This document shows, in pieces, positions 25,966 to 34,870 of a stretch of DNA of 64,000 nucleotides. The stretch's first letter is position 1. Every line of letters starts with the position of its first letter. Source of the stretch: Sphingobacterium sp. UBA2700. GTDB taxonomy: Bacteria > Bacteroidota > Bacteroidia > Sphingobacteriales > Sphingobacteriaceae. The position numbers and the translations under genes were made by a program. The stretch lies in the NCBI GenBank assembly GCA_002354335.1, contig DELI01000005.1:230385-294384 (forward strand), in the 5' to 3' direction. The notes beneath the pieces were generated by a model that made no database searches, was not told the DNA's origin, and saw nothing but the letters and a program-made list of their open reading frames with translations.

Positions 25966-27198
25966 ATGAACAAGGTTCTAGAAAACTATGGAAGCATCAT
26001 TTGGCTGCTCGTTGGTATCACTATCGGTAGCTTAATAGGCATATTTTACCCTTCGGCCGTTGATGTGTTAAAACCCGTTGGAGATATCTTTCTGAACCTG
26101 CTCTTTGTATCGGTCATTCCGCTATTATTTTTCGCTATTTCTTGTTCGATCGCCAATATTGAGGACAGCAAAACGCTGGGGAAAACAATCAGCATCATGA
26201 CCGTGGTGTTTATCTCGACCATCGTGATTGCCGCCGTAGCGACAATCTTTGGGCTTTGGGCATTCCCGGTTACCGCGCTACAGGATAGCAATGCTCTGAC
26301 GGATGCCCTTCCAAGCAATCCTGAGGATACTTGGGGCGATCGCATTGTTCGTTTCCTGTCGGTCGATGAGTTTGCCAATCTATTGTCTCGTAAGAGCATC
26401 CTCGCTTTCGTTATATTCTCTCTGCTGGTTGGTGTGGCCACCCGTCGCTCTGGCGAAATGGGAAAACAGTTTACCCAATTTCTTAATGCAGGTAATAAGG
26501 TGATGGAAAATCTATTAACCTTGATCATGAAAGCAGGACCGATAGGTCTTGGCGCATACTTCGCCTTTCAAGTGAAAACTTTAGGACCAGAGCTTTTTGG
26601 ATTCTATGCGAAGCCTTTGGGCTTTTATTATGTGTTCGGATTGATTTTCTTTCTCGTATTCTTCAGCCTGTATGCGTTTATCGCAAAAGGTCCATCAGGT
26701 ATTCCTTTATTCTGGAAGCATAATATCGCACCATCGCTGACCGCACTGAGCACCTGTTCGAGCCTGGCGACCCTCCCGGCTAACTTGTTGGCGGCAAAAA
26801 GAATAGGTATTCCACATAACATTGCCAGTATTGTCATTCCGCTAGGAAATACACTCTATAAGAATGGCTCTGCAATTTCTTCCATTTTGAAGATTTATGT
26901 CGCGTTCTCTATTCTACAGTGGGATTTCTTTGAACCCACGACGCTCATTACGGCAGTCGGAATCACCGTATTGGTATCCATGGTTGCGGGCGGAATTCCC
27001 AACGGTGGATTTATCGGCGAGATGCTAATGATATCAATCTACGGTATCCCGAATGAAGCGGTCCCTTCCATTCTGATTATTGGAGCCTTGGTCGATCCGT
27101 TGGCGACGGTTTTAAATGCAACAGCTGATACGGTGGCGGCCATGTTGGTAACACGGTTATCTGGAGAAAAATTTGAAGCGGAAAGCGCTGAAGCTTAA
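25966..27198 (+). CDS. Dicarboxylate/amino acid:cation symporter (DAACS)
   Basis: Inner-membrane secondary transporter of 410 residues with the GltP/GltPh fold, likely importing an acidic amino acid or dicarboxylate with Na+ or H+. Hairpin-1 signature CSSLATLP is at 264-271. The helix-7 site, usually NMDGT, reads YKNGS at 298-302. Hairpin 2 is MVAGGIPNGGFIGEM near 339-353, and helix 8 has D377-P-L-A-T-V-L-N384-A-T-A-D388. The altered helix-7 motif suggests different cation coupling or substrate. The stop overlaps the convergent GT90 gene by a few bases. Confidence 0.87.
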   Translation: MNKVLENYGSIIWLLVGITIGSLIGIFYPSAVDVLKPVGDIFLNLLFVSVIPLLFFAISCSIANIEDSKTLGKTISIMTVVFISTIVIAAVATIFGLWAFPVTALQDSNALTDALPSNPEDTWGDRIVRFLSVDEFANLLSRKSILAFVIFSLLVGVATRRSGEMGKQFTQFLNAGNKVMENLLTLIMKAGPIGLGAYFAFQVKTLGPELFGFYAKPLGFYYVFGLIFFLVFFSLYAFIAKGPSGIPLFWKHNIAPSLTALSTCSSLATLPANLLAAKRIGIPHNIASIVIPLGNTLYKNGSAISSILKIYVAFSILQWDFFEPTTLITAVGITVLVSMVAGGIPNGGFIGEMLMISIYGIPNEAVPSILIIGALVDPLATVLNATADTVAAMLVTRLSGEKFEAESAEA

Positions 27199-28148
27199 AC
27201 GTCAGACAAGTTAGTCGCTTCAAAATACTTCGCTAATACCATCACTGCAATCAGATCTTCCTTAGTTTGATCCTGAAACTTCTGGCAGTAAGCATTCGCG
27301 TTGCGGACAATTTCCTCCGCTTTTTCCGGCTGCTCAATATAATAGTTTAAGCGTTCTTCCAAGTCGCTATAGTCGGCTTTGATTTCGATATAATGCACAT
27401 TCGGAATCAGCGTTCCTTCCATAAACCAAGTTTCGTATCTCGGCTTAGGCATTACAGCGATTGAATTGGATGACATGATCCACTTGAGGTTGGTCGCCAC
27501 ATCGTTCCCTTCTATAGCAAGGATAAACTTATATTTTAAATGTTCGGTAATGGAAATTTTTGGTTTCTCCCACTTACTTCCTTTCATGATATCGCCTAAA
27601 TCACATAGCGGATGATCGAAATAAAGCTCGTAGAAAGCTTTGCGATGTTCCTGCTGCACCGCTGCACGACCAATAAGCTTATTCAATTTGCGCCGAAAAG
27701 GAACATGATCTTTAATAAAATTAAAATGTCTGACCTTGTCGAGGTTCAGCAAGACTGAATTTGCGTTATCTCCTGCAATCGGACGGCTTTTGACAATGCT
27801 GGGAGACGCTGGAACTTCCACCACATCCCCCGGCAGCAATTGAAATTCTAAGTCTCCTTCGAAATAACGAAGGTATTCCTTGCTGTCGTAATAGTATACT
27901 TTAAGATGATTAGGACGATGGTAATCGGCAATGCGGACTCGCCCGTTCAACAAAGCTGCAGGTCCGGATAATTTATTATAATAATCTACGCGCTGTTGGA
28001 TCTCTGCCGCATCATAACGCGATAAACACTGCAGCAGCAAATCTCTCTTGTGAACCAAATTTGCAGCAAACTTCTCTCGTAATTCAGCCTTCAGATAATA
28101 CCAGGGTTTAAAATTCTTATTCTGGAACAATAACTTCTTAATGTTCAT
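27195..28148 (-). CDS. GT90 (CAP10/KDEL-motif-like) glycosyltransferase
   Basis: A 317-residue protein resembling the bacterial members of glycosyltransferase family 90, the LPS-modifying and xylosyl/glucosyltransferase group. Recognisable segments are FEGDLEFQLLPGDVVEVPASPSIVKSRPI, HLKYKFILAIEGNDVATNLKWIMSSNSIAVMP and ETWFMEGTLIPNVHYIEIKADYSDLEERL. The last two correspond to the donor-site region of the family. There is no signal peptide. It is an orphan, away from the main glycan block, convergent with the transporter and divergent from ccmE. Acceptor and sugar are unknown. Confidence 0.82.
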   Translation of the reverse strand: MNIKKLLFQNKNFKPWYYLKAELREKFAANLVHKRDLLLQCLSRYDAAEIQQRVDYYNKLSGPAALLNGRVRIADYHRPNHLKVYYYDSKEYLRYFEGDLEFQLLPGDVVEVPASPSIVKSRPIAGDNANSVLLNLDKVRHFNFIKDHVPFRRKLNKLIGRAAVQQEHRKAFYELYFDHPLCDLGDIMKGSKWEKPKISITEHLKYKFILAIEGNDVATNLKWIMSSNSIAVMPKPRYETWFMEGTLIPNVHYIEIKADYSDLEERLNYYIEQPEKAEEIVRNANAYCQKFQDQTKEDLIAVMVLAKYFEATNLSDV

Positions 28149-28451
28149 AGCAACGGGTAATAATTATTAATCAGGATGTTTCCCGGTAAGGAAGATATCC
28201 GATTTAAAGGTAAAATTTAAAGTGGAAATTTAATCATAAAACCGCGCTATCTAGGTTAATCAATTGCAATCATCATTTTACAATGCTAAACTTTACTTAA
28301 ATCTTGAGTCAACATATTAGCTTACAAGCCCTTGCATAGCGACAGCACAGTAACTTAGAACAATTCTAAATAACTTCAAATATTTGTTAAATTCATTGCA
28401 GTGCGTTGTAATTCGTATTTTTGTAATTGATTAGAATTATATTAAGATAAG
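28149..28451. other. Intergenic region between the GT90 gene and ccmE
   Basis: 303 AT-rich bases separating divergent genes. A -7-like word for ccmE lies at 28416-28423. I see no further gene, repeat or stable hairpin. Confidence 0.6.
28416..28423 (+). promoter_or_regulatory. Candidate -7 element for ccmE
   Basis: TATTTTTG, a TAnnTTTG match, 28 bases before the ccmE ATG. An ATTG at 28395-28398 is a possible but closely spaced -33 box. Confidence 0.4.
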
Positions 28452-28856
28452 ATGAAGAAAAGTTCGATCATTTTAATTGGTATTATCGCTATTGCGATTG
28501 CGATGATTCTTGTGATCTATACAGATTCAAGTACCTATTCTACGTTCACTGAGGCGAAAGAAAAAAACACTGAGCTGTATGTTGTAGGGGTTTTAAACAA
28601 AGAAAAGGCTTTACACTACGATCCTGTAACCGATGCTAACCATTTTTCATTCTACATGTATGATAATGACAGCACGGAATGTCAGGTTGTATTCAACGGA
28701 TCAAAGCCTCAGGACATCGAACGTTCTGAGCAAATTGTATTGACCGGAAAAATGGAAGGCAACACCTTCCACGCGAGTAAGATTTTGATGAAATGTCCTT
28801 CGAAATACAATCAAGATCAAATGGAAGTGATTGAAACATCTTCCGCAGCCCTTTAA
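28452..28856 (+). CDS. ccmE: Cytochrome c maturation protein CcmE, Cys-type heme chaperone
   Basis: CcmE is a membrane-anchored periplasmic chaperone that binds heme covalently and hands it to CcmF. The 134-residue protein has an N-terminal anchor (residues 5-23) and an OB-fold with ELYVVGVLN, FYMYDNDSTECQVVF and VLTGKMEGNTFHASKILMKCPSKY. The usual heme-binding HxxxY is replaced by Cys115-Pro-Ser-Lys-Tyr119. This matches the CxxxY variant described in some other lineages. It is the first gene of ccmE-ccmF-DUF2520. Confidence 0.88.
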   Translation: MKKSSIILIGIIAIAIAMILVIYTDSSTYSTFTEAKEKNTELYVVGVLNKEKALHYDPVTDANHFSFYMYDNDSTECQVVFNGSKPQDIERSEQIVLTGKMEGNTFHASKILMKCPSKYNQDQMEVIETSSAAL

Positions 28857-28880
28857 TTTAAAATACATTTTTAATTCCTT

Positions 28881-31349
28881 ATGGACGTAAATTACGTTGG
28901 AGAAAACCTGTTGCCAGGCCAAATAGGACAATTCTTTGTTGTACTTTCCTTTGGTGCGGCATTATTTTCTTTCATTTCTTATTTTTTTGCCAGTAAAAAT
29001 CCCGATGTGACATCGTGGAGAACCATGGGCCGCATTGGTTTCTGGTTAAATGCGTTGTCTATTGCCGTTATTGGTGGTACACTTTTCTATATTATCTATA
29101 ACCACCTTTTTGAATATCATTATGCCTATGCGCATTCATCCACGAAACTTCCGACACACTATATCATTTCCGCATTCTGGGAAGGACAGGAAGGTAGTTT
29201 TTGGTTATGGATGTTTTGGCAAGCCGTTTTAGGGACTGTATTGGTCTTTAAGGCAAAATCCTGGGAAAGTCCGGTGATGACTTTTGTCATGCTATGTCAG
29301 GTATTCTTGGCATCCATGCTCCTCGGTGTCGAGGTATTTGGCTCCCGTATCGGTAGCTCGCCCTTTATCCTGTTGCGCGATGCATTGAACTTCCCTTTCT
29401 TAAAAAATGCAAATTACTTATCCATGATACCTGATGGTAGAGGCTTGAACCCTCTATTACAGAACTATTGGATGGTTATCCACCCACCTACCCTATTCTT
29501 AGGCTTTGCTTCCATGATTGTTCCATTTGCTTACGCAGCATCTGGTCTTTGGTTGAAACGCTATAAAGATTGGATTAACCCGGGATTACCTTGGGCATTA
29601 TTTGCTGTCATGATTTTGGGAGCGGGTATTATCATGGGTTCATTTTGGGCATATGAAGCGTTGAATTTCGGTGGCTTCTGGGCTTGGGACCCGGTGGAAA
29701 ACGTATCGATTATTCCTTGGCTGACTTTGATCGCTGCTGTGCACGTGATGGTCGCTTTCAAAAATACGGGACACGCCTACTTCACTTCAGCATTCTTATG
29801 CTTAATCAGTTTTGTATTGGTCATCTATGCTTCTTATTTAACGCGTAGCGGTATTTTAGGTGAAACATCTGTTCACTCGTTTACGAGTTTAGGGATGTCC
29901 GGACAGCTAATCCTCTTCAATCTGACCTTCTTGGTCATTATGATTGTTGCCCTCGTGGTTAGAAAGAAAGAAATGCCTTCTACACAGAAGGAAGAAGATA
30001 TTTACTCCCGCGAGTTTTGGTTATTTATTGGTGCATTGGTACTTACCGTAGCCTGTGTTCAGATGATTGCAACGACTTCCATTCCGGTATTCAATGCTTT
30101 GTTCGGCACGAAGGTCGCTCCGCCAATCGATCCAATCCCGCATTACAATAAGTGGCAGGGCGCATTCGCCGTTGTGGTAATGACCTTAACTGCATTTACA
30201 CAGTTCTTGAAATACAAGCGTTCAGATGCTAAGAAATTCTGGGCTTCTACCCTAGCATCGTTTATTATCGCATTGGTTCTTTCCGCTGTAATCGTGTACT
30301 TCACGAAAGTCTACGGAAATATCATGTACATCCTGATTACGTTCAGTTCCGTGTTTGCGATCTTAGCAAACCTGCAAATATTAGCAGATTCGTTCAAAGG
30401 AAAATGGCGCTTAGCAGGTTCAGCTGTATCGCATATTGGTTTCGGATTATTGTTAATCGGCGCTTTAATTGCGGCGGCTACCAATGAGGTTATCTCGGTA
30501 AATAGCAGCAATTATATCGCTGTGGCGGGATTCGACCAAGTCGAAAAACCGGGCGAGAACTTGTTTTTGACAGAAGGCGAGCCTGTGCAAATGGGCGAAT
30601 ATAAGATTACCTATGTCGGTGACTCGGTGGCTGCTCCGAACGTATTCTACAAGATCAATTACGAGCGCATCGATGAAGAGACAGGTGCCGTGAAGGAATC
30701 TTTCGTCTTGATGCCTTTCGCACAAAACAACCCACAGATGGGTGGATTGATCGGCACGCCAGGTACAAAACACTTCCTGACACATGATATTTACACCTTG
30801 ATTACTGCAGCAGCTTCGGATTCCCAAGCGGCCGTGAATCAAGAGGAGGATGCTTCTGAACGTTCAAGCTTTGATGAATATGAAGAACCGGCAACTTACG
30901 AAGTTAATATAGGCGATACACTACGCTACAGAAACGGTTATTATATCATCGATGCCATCAATAAAAATGCGACAATTTCGAATATTCCGAAAGAAGAGGG
31001 TGATGTGCTCGTGGGTATGCAAATTCGCGTGGTAGCTTCTGATGGTAAAGAATTCAAGGCGGAGCCAATCTTCATGATCAAAGGAGGTAATACGATGGAC
31101 TTCCATAAAGATGTTCCGGAACAAGGCCTTCGCTTCCGTTTCTCGAACATTATGCCGGATAAGAACAAACTAGAATTGATTGCTTACCAAAAGCCTCTTC
31201 CAGAAAAGAAATGGGTGGTATTCAAAGCGATCAAATTCCCTTATATCAATTTCTTCTGGTGCGGCACAATCGTGATGACCATCGGATTTTGTATGGCCAT
31301 CTACAGAAGATTGAAGGATTCTAAAATTAGTAAAGCAAAAACCAGCTAA
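28881..31349 (+). CDS. ccmF: Heme lyase CcmF/CcsA family cytochrome c assembly protein
   Basis: Polytopic membrane protein of 822 residues that attaches heme to apocytochrome c in the periplasm. The WWD heme-handling domain is visible at residues 256-274 (WAYEALNFGGFWAWDPVEN). Flanking conserved His regions include WMVIHPPTLFLGFA near residue 195 and LTRSGILGETSVHSF near 320. Residues about 540-780 form a large hydrophilic periplasmic domain, followed by a final helix at about 785-810. Length is above that of E. coli CcmF (about 650). It starts 24 bases after ccmE; the stop overlaps the DUF2520 ATG by one base. ccmA, B, C, G and H are not nearby. Confidence 0.9.
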   Translation: MDVNYVGENLLPGQIGQFFVVLSFGAALFSFISYFFASKNPDVTSWRTMGRIGFWLNALSIAVIGGTLFYIIYNHLFEYHYAYAHSSTKLPTHYIISAFWEGQEGSFWLWMFWQAVLGTVLVFKAKSWESPVMTFVMLCQVFLASMLLGVEVFGSRIGSSPFILLRDALNFPFLKNANYLSMIPDGRGLNPLLQNYWMVIHPPTLFLGFASMIVPFAYAASGLWLKRYKDWINPGLPWALFAVMILGAGIIMGSFWAYEALNFGGFWAWDPVENVSIIPWLTLIAAVHVMVAFKNTGHAYFTSAFLCLISFVLVIYASYLTRSGILGETSVHSFTSLGMSGQLILFNLTFLVIMIVALVVRKKEMPSTQKEEDIYSREFWLFIGALVLTVACVQMIATTSIPVFNALFGTKVAPPIDPIPHYNKWQGAFAVVVMTLTAFTQFLKYKRSDAKKFWASTLASFIIALVLSAVIVYFTKVYGNIMYILITFSSVFAILANLQILADSFKGKWRLAGSAVSHIGFGLLLIGALIAAATNEVISVNSSNYIAVAGFDQVEKPGENLFLTEGEPVQMGEYKITYVGDSVAAPNVFYKINYERIDEETGAVKESFVLMPFAQNNPQMGGLIGTPGTKHFLTHDIYTLITAAASDSQAAVNQEEDASERSSFDEYEEPATYEVNIGDTLRYRNGYYIIDAINKNATISNIPKEEGDVLVGMQIRVVASDGKEFKAEPIFMIKGGNTMDFHKDVPEQGLRFRFSNIMPDKNKLELIAYQKPLPEKKWVVFKAIKFPYINFFWCGTIVMTIGFCMAIYRRLKDSKISKAKTS

Positions 31350-32110
31350 TGAATATTGTTTTAATCGGCAGCGGTAATATCGCCAGCACTTGGGGAAAAG
31401 CCCTTGCTGCATTAGGACATCGCATTACGCAGATTTATAGTCATACATTAGCCAATGCGCAAGCATTGGCTAATTCGCTTTCCAGCCAGGCTATCAGCGA
31501 CCTTAAGGAGCTCGATCTAACGGCAGAGCTTTACATCGTGGCGGTCAGCGATGCGGCGATTCCTTCGGTAGTTGAGCAAATCCCTGGCAATTTAACAGGA
31601 TTGATCATACACTGTTCAGGTGCAAGCGACTTGCAAGTATTATCCAAATTTAACCGGTTCGGCGTCGCCTACCCTATCCAAAGTTTTTCCAAGACAGTTG
31701 CCATTGATTTCGCTAAAATCCCCTTTGGCATAGAAGCGAATACTACAGAAGATGAAGCTTTGTTACAGCGCTTATTTTCGGAATTATCAACTCATGTTTT
31801 TGCTTGCTCCAGCGAGCAACGGTTGGCGATTCACCTCGGTGCGGTGCTGGTCAACAACTTTAGTAACGCCTTATACCAGATGGCGTATGAGCTGCTAGCG
31901 CAGAAGAATTTATCGTTTAATCTATTGCGTCCCATCATCCTGGAAACGGCAGAAAAAGTACAAAATCGTATTCCTAAGGATGTTCAGACAGGACCGGCAA
32001 TCAGAAATGACGATGGGACCATAAATAAGCATTTACAGTTTATTAGTGACAAACCTGAATGGCAATCTATTTACCAACAAATAACCAGCCTTATTAAAAA
32101 AAGAGGATGA
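31349..32110 (+). CDS. Rossmann-fold DUF2520 oxidoreductase
   Basis: Cytosolic NAD(P)-binding protein of 253 residues. The N-terminal Rossmann motif IVLIGSGNIASTWGKAL resembles pyrroline-5-carboxylate reductase-like and 6-phosphogluconate dehydrogenase-like enzymes. SDAAIPSVVEQIP and LIIHCSGASDLQVL follow. The C-terminal DUF2520 helical domain (from about residue 125) contains HLGAVLVNNFSNALYQMA and RPIILETAEKV. The reaction is not known. Overlap with ccmF suggests translational coupling, though a link to cytochrome maturation is only contextual. Confidence 0.83.
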   Translation: MNIVLIGSGNIASTWGKALAALGHRITQIYSHTLANAQALANSLSSQAISDLKELDLTAELYIVAVSDAAIPSVVEQIPGNLTGLIIHCSGASDLQVLSKFNRFGVAYPIQSFSKTVAIDFAKIPFGIEANTTEDEALLQRLFSELSTHVFACSSEQRLAIHLGAVLVNNFSNALYQMAYELLAQKNLSFNLLRPIILETAEKVQNRIPKDVQTGPAIRNDDGTINKHLQFISDKPEWQSIYQQITSLIKKRG

Positions 32111-32186
32111 AAGACAATTAAAATTTAGAAAATCGCTAAATCTTTAACTTGTACATCAAATTCTTCTGAATACTCGTTTAACTTGC

Positions 32187-32194
32187 TAATTTTG
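32187..32194 (+). promoter_or_regulatory. Candidate -7 element for the glutamate-synthase-like gene
   Basis: TAATTTTG, a TAnnTTTG match, in the 186-base gap before the gene at 32297, implying a leader of about 100 bases. It sits in a small palindrome (AATTTTGCAAATT). Confidence 0.35.
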
Positions 32195-32296
32195 CAAATT
32201 AAAGTCACACGATTGATTAGCTATTCAATGTGGCACATTTATAGCGGCATTAATCTGGAATTGAAAAAAAGCTTTTGATCATATAATAAATCTATC

Positions 32297-33850
32297 ATGC
32301 AGGTTAGAAAACTAATTTTAGGGACGATCATCCTTATTAACTTAATCATCATTTCTTTCGGTTTGATTTTCACGCCGAGATGGTTCTGGTTACTATTAAT
32401 CCCTTTCCCTCTTTTGATTATTGCGTTATATCATAGTTTCCAAACAAGTCACGCGATTCTTCGTAATTATCCATTAGTAGGTTATTTCAGATATTTTTTC
32501 GAATCTATCCGCCCAGAGTTGAGACAATACTTCTGGGAGTCTGATACGGACGGACGTCCTTTCAATCGTCGCCAGCGTTCGCTAGTTTATCAGCGCGCAA
32601 AAAATCAACGTGAAACCGTAGCATTCGGTATGCAATCCGATCCGCAAGCGGTGGGTAACGAATGGGCGGCACACAGCATTTTCCCGGTGCACATCGAAGA
32701 TCATAATCTTCGTACATTGGTCGGAAACAGCCAGTGTAAACAACCTTACAGCTTAAGTGTATTCAATATCTCGGCGATGAGTTATGGCGCTTTGAGCCGT
32801 ACCGCTATCACGGCCTTGAATAAGGGTGCTGCCTTGCAGAACTTCGCACATAATACGGGTGAAGGTGGTATCAGCCAGTACCATATCAGCGGTGGTGATT
32901 TGATTTGGCAAGTAGGTACCGGTTATTTCGGATGTCGTGATGAGAATGGTTTCTTTTCGCCAGAGCTTTACCGTGAGAAATCGACAAGACCATATGTAAA
33001 GATGATCGAGTTGAAACTATCGCAAGGTGCTAAGCCAGGTCATGGAGGTATTCTTCCTGCGGCTAAGAATACGCCTGAAGTTGCGGCAATTCGTCACGTT
33101 GTTCCTGGAACAGACGTGATGTCGCCTCCTGCGCACAGCGCATTCCGCACACCGGTGGAGATGATGCATTTCATCCAGCAATTGCGTGAACTTTCTGATG
33201 GAAAGCCGGTAGGTTTCAAATTATGTATCGGTGACAAGAATGAATTTTTAGATATCTGTCATGCGATGCAAGAGACGCAGATTATGCCAGACTTTATCTC
33301 GGTTGATGGTTCTGAAGGTGGTACGGGTGCTGCTCCGCTAGAGTTCACGGACAACTTAGGTATGCCTTTGTACGATGCTTTAGCATTCGTGACAACGACA
33401 TTAATCAACTACGGATTGAAAAAACATATCAAAATTATCGTGTCTAGCCGTATCGTTACAGGATTCGATATCTTGAAAGTTATTGCTTTAGGAGCTGATG
33501 CTTGTTACAGCGCGCGTGGAATGATGTTCGCGCTAGGTTGTATTCAAGCGTTGAAATGTAATGAAGACGTGTGTCCGGTAGGTGTTGCGACGCAACAGCC
33601 ACACTTATATAAAGGATTGGATGTACAGGATAAGTATGTTCGTGTGGCTCAGTTCCATAGAAATACCTTGCGTGCAACGGTAGAGATCATGGAAGCATGT
33701 GGTTTCAAAACCTTGGAAGATGTATCTGCTGATAAATTTTTCCGTAAGGTGGACAGCCAGAATACATTAAGCTTCCAGGATATTTATTTCAAGAATACAG
33801 GAAAATTAGTCAACAACCGAAGCGATTTCGCTCCGGAAGTGTTTGACTAA
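32297..33850 (+). CDS. Membrane-anchored FMN-binding glutamate synthase-like protein
   Basis: A 517-residue protein with two N-terminal transmembrane helices (about residues 5-50), followed by a glutamate-synthase central/FMN TIM-barrel domain. Visible segments are SAMSYGALSRTAITALNKGA, NTGEGGISQYH, KPGHGGILPAAKNTPEVA, FISVDGSEGGTGAAPLEF and IVSSRIVTGFDILKVIALGAD. The 3Fe-4S cysteines are Cys415, Cys421 and Cys426 (C-x5-C-x4-C). There is no glutaminase domain and no partner small subunit nearby, so it is not a normal GltB. Electron donor and substrate are unknown. It is convergent with marR, 16 bases apart. Confidence 0.87.
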   Translation: MQVRKLILGTIILINLIIISFGLIFTPRWFWLLLIPFPLLIIALYHSFQTSHAILRNYPLVGYFRYFFESIRPELRQYFWESDTDGRPFNRRQRSLVYQRAKNQRETVAFGMQSDPQAVGNEWAAHSIFPVHIEDHNLRTLVGNSQCKQPYSLSVFNISAMSYGALSRTAITALNKGAALQNFAHNTGEGGISQYHISGGDLIWQVGTGYFGCRDENGFFSPELYREKSTRPYVKMIELKLSQGAKPGHGGILPAAKNTPEVAAIRHVVPGTDVMSPPAHSAFRTPVEMMHFIQQLRELSDGKPVGFKLCIGDKNEFLDICHAMQETQIMPDFISVDGSEGGTGAAPLEFTDNLGMPLYDALAFVTTTLINYGLKKHIKIIVSSRIVTGFDILKVIALGADACYSARGMMFALGCIQALKCNEDVCPVGVATQQPHLYKGLDVQDKYVRVAQFHRNTLRATVEIMEACGFKTLEDVSADKFFRKVDSQNTLSFQDIYFKNTGKLVNNRSDFAPEVFD

Positions 33851-33866
33851 ATAAATAACATAAACC

Positions 33867-34307
33867 TTATTTAAGGTTATTAAAAACTATCTCCAGAATC
33901 TGCTGAGCTTGTCGCATAGAATCTCTATCGACACCCTCCATAGCTTCTGAGATAGTTTTTTCTGCTTGTGCCATACACTTATCTTTAATTCGATGGCCTT
34001 GTGCAGTTAAGTAAATCTGATTTGTTCTGCGGTCCCCCGATCCGCTTACACGAACTAGTAATTTCTGTTTCTCCAGATTGGAAATTAAGCGTGAAATACT
34101 CGGTTTGTCGCGAAAGGTTAGACGTGCAAGATCTTGCTGGCTTAATCCCTCTGAATCCCACAAGAAATACAGGATACTCCATTGCTCGGCGGTAATATTT
34201 AAACCTATTTGTTTAAAATTACGCTGTAGACGACGTCCTATTGCGGTGGAAACCCGACCGGTCAAGAACGAATAGAATTCGTCTTGGTACATGTTTGCTA
34301 CATCCAT
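33867..34307 (-). CDS. MarR family transcriptional regulator
   Basis: Dimeric winged-helix regulator of 146 residues. The winged helix-turn-helix is at about residues 50-105: EGLSQQDLARLTFRDKPSISRLISNLEKQ with the wing LLVRVSGSGDRRTNQIYLT. The DxR of the wing is present. Helices at both ends would form the dimer interface. Its target is not evident; the neighbouring genes on either side are on the opposite strand. Confidence 0.9.
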   Translation of the reverse strand: MDVANMYQDEFYSFLTGRVSTAIGRRLQRNFKQIGLNITAEQWSILYFLWDSEGLSQQDLARLTFRDKPSISRLISNLEKQKLLVRVSGSGDRRTNQIYLTAQGHRIKDKCMAQAEKTISEAMEGVDRDSMRQAQQILEIVFNNLK

Positions 34308-34427
34308 TATAATAATTTGGCTAATAAGGTTAACAGTTGTTTGTGCAATTAAGAGATAAAATAAGAGAAATGCAAATAAAAATGTTACAAAGCGGAATTG
34401 ATTGAAAAAATAATTAACTTTAAGGCT

Positions 34428-34865
34428 ATGGAGACTATTTTAACAATACTACTTGTAGTTGGCGGAATCTTATATAAGATTTATGAAAACTATAAGGAGG
34501 AAATGGAAAAATCGAAGAAGCGCATGCAAGAGCGGATGAAGCAAATGCAGCCTCCTACTCCTAGCCCGCAGCAACAGCCTATGAAGTCTGCGCGCAAGCA
34601 ACAGGAAGCTAGACCCATCGCAATTCCTGTAGAAAGAAGACGTGAAGAAATTCCTAATATACCAGTTTATCAACCGGAAGTTGTGGAAATAGACGAGGTA
34701 GAACTAGCCCACCAACAGCGATTAGCTCGCCAAATGAAACAAAGGCAAAAGCAACAGCAGCAACAATTGGTGCTTGCTGAAGAGCAGCCTCATGCATCGG
34801 TTGATTTTGATCTAAGACGTGCGATTATTCAACAGGCAATCTTAGAACGCCCTTATAAAGACTAG
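34428..34865 (+). CDS. Hypothetical single-pass Gln-rich membrane protein
   Basis: Not assigned to a named family. The ATG at 34428 gives 145 residues, with an N-terminal transmembrane helix (METILTILLVVGGILYKI) as the first segment; an upstream in-frame TTG at 34398 is less likely. A charged coiled-coil-like stretch follows (ENYKEEMEKSKKRMQERMKQ), then a Pro/Gln-rich linker, a second Gln/Lys-rich helix near residue 105-125 and a C-terminal DFDLRRAIIQQAILERPY. That final segment looks like a conserved tail seen in other Bacteroidota small proteins. It is convergent with the amidase gene, six bases apart. Confidence 0.65.
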   Translation: METILTILLVVGGILYKIYENYKEEMEKSKKRMQERMKQMQPPTPSPQQQPMKSARKQQEARPIAIPVERRREEIPNIPVYQPEVVEIDEVELAHQQRLARQMKQRQKQQQQQLVLAEEQPHASVDFDLRRAIIQQAILERPYKD

Positions 34866-34870
34866 TATTA

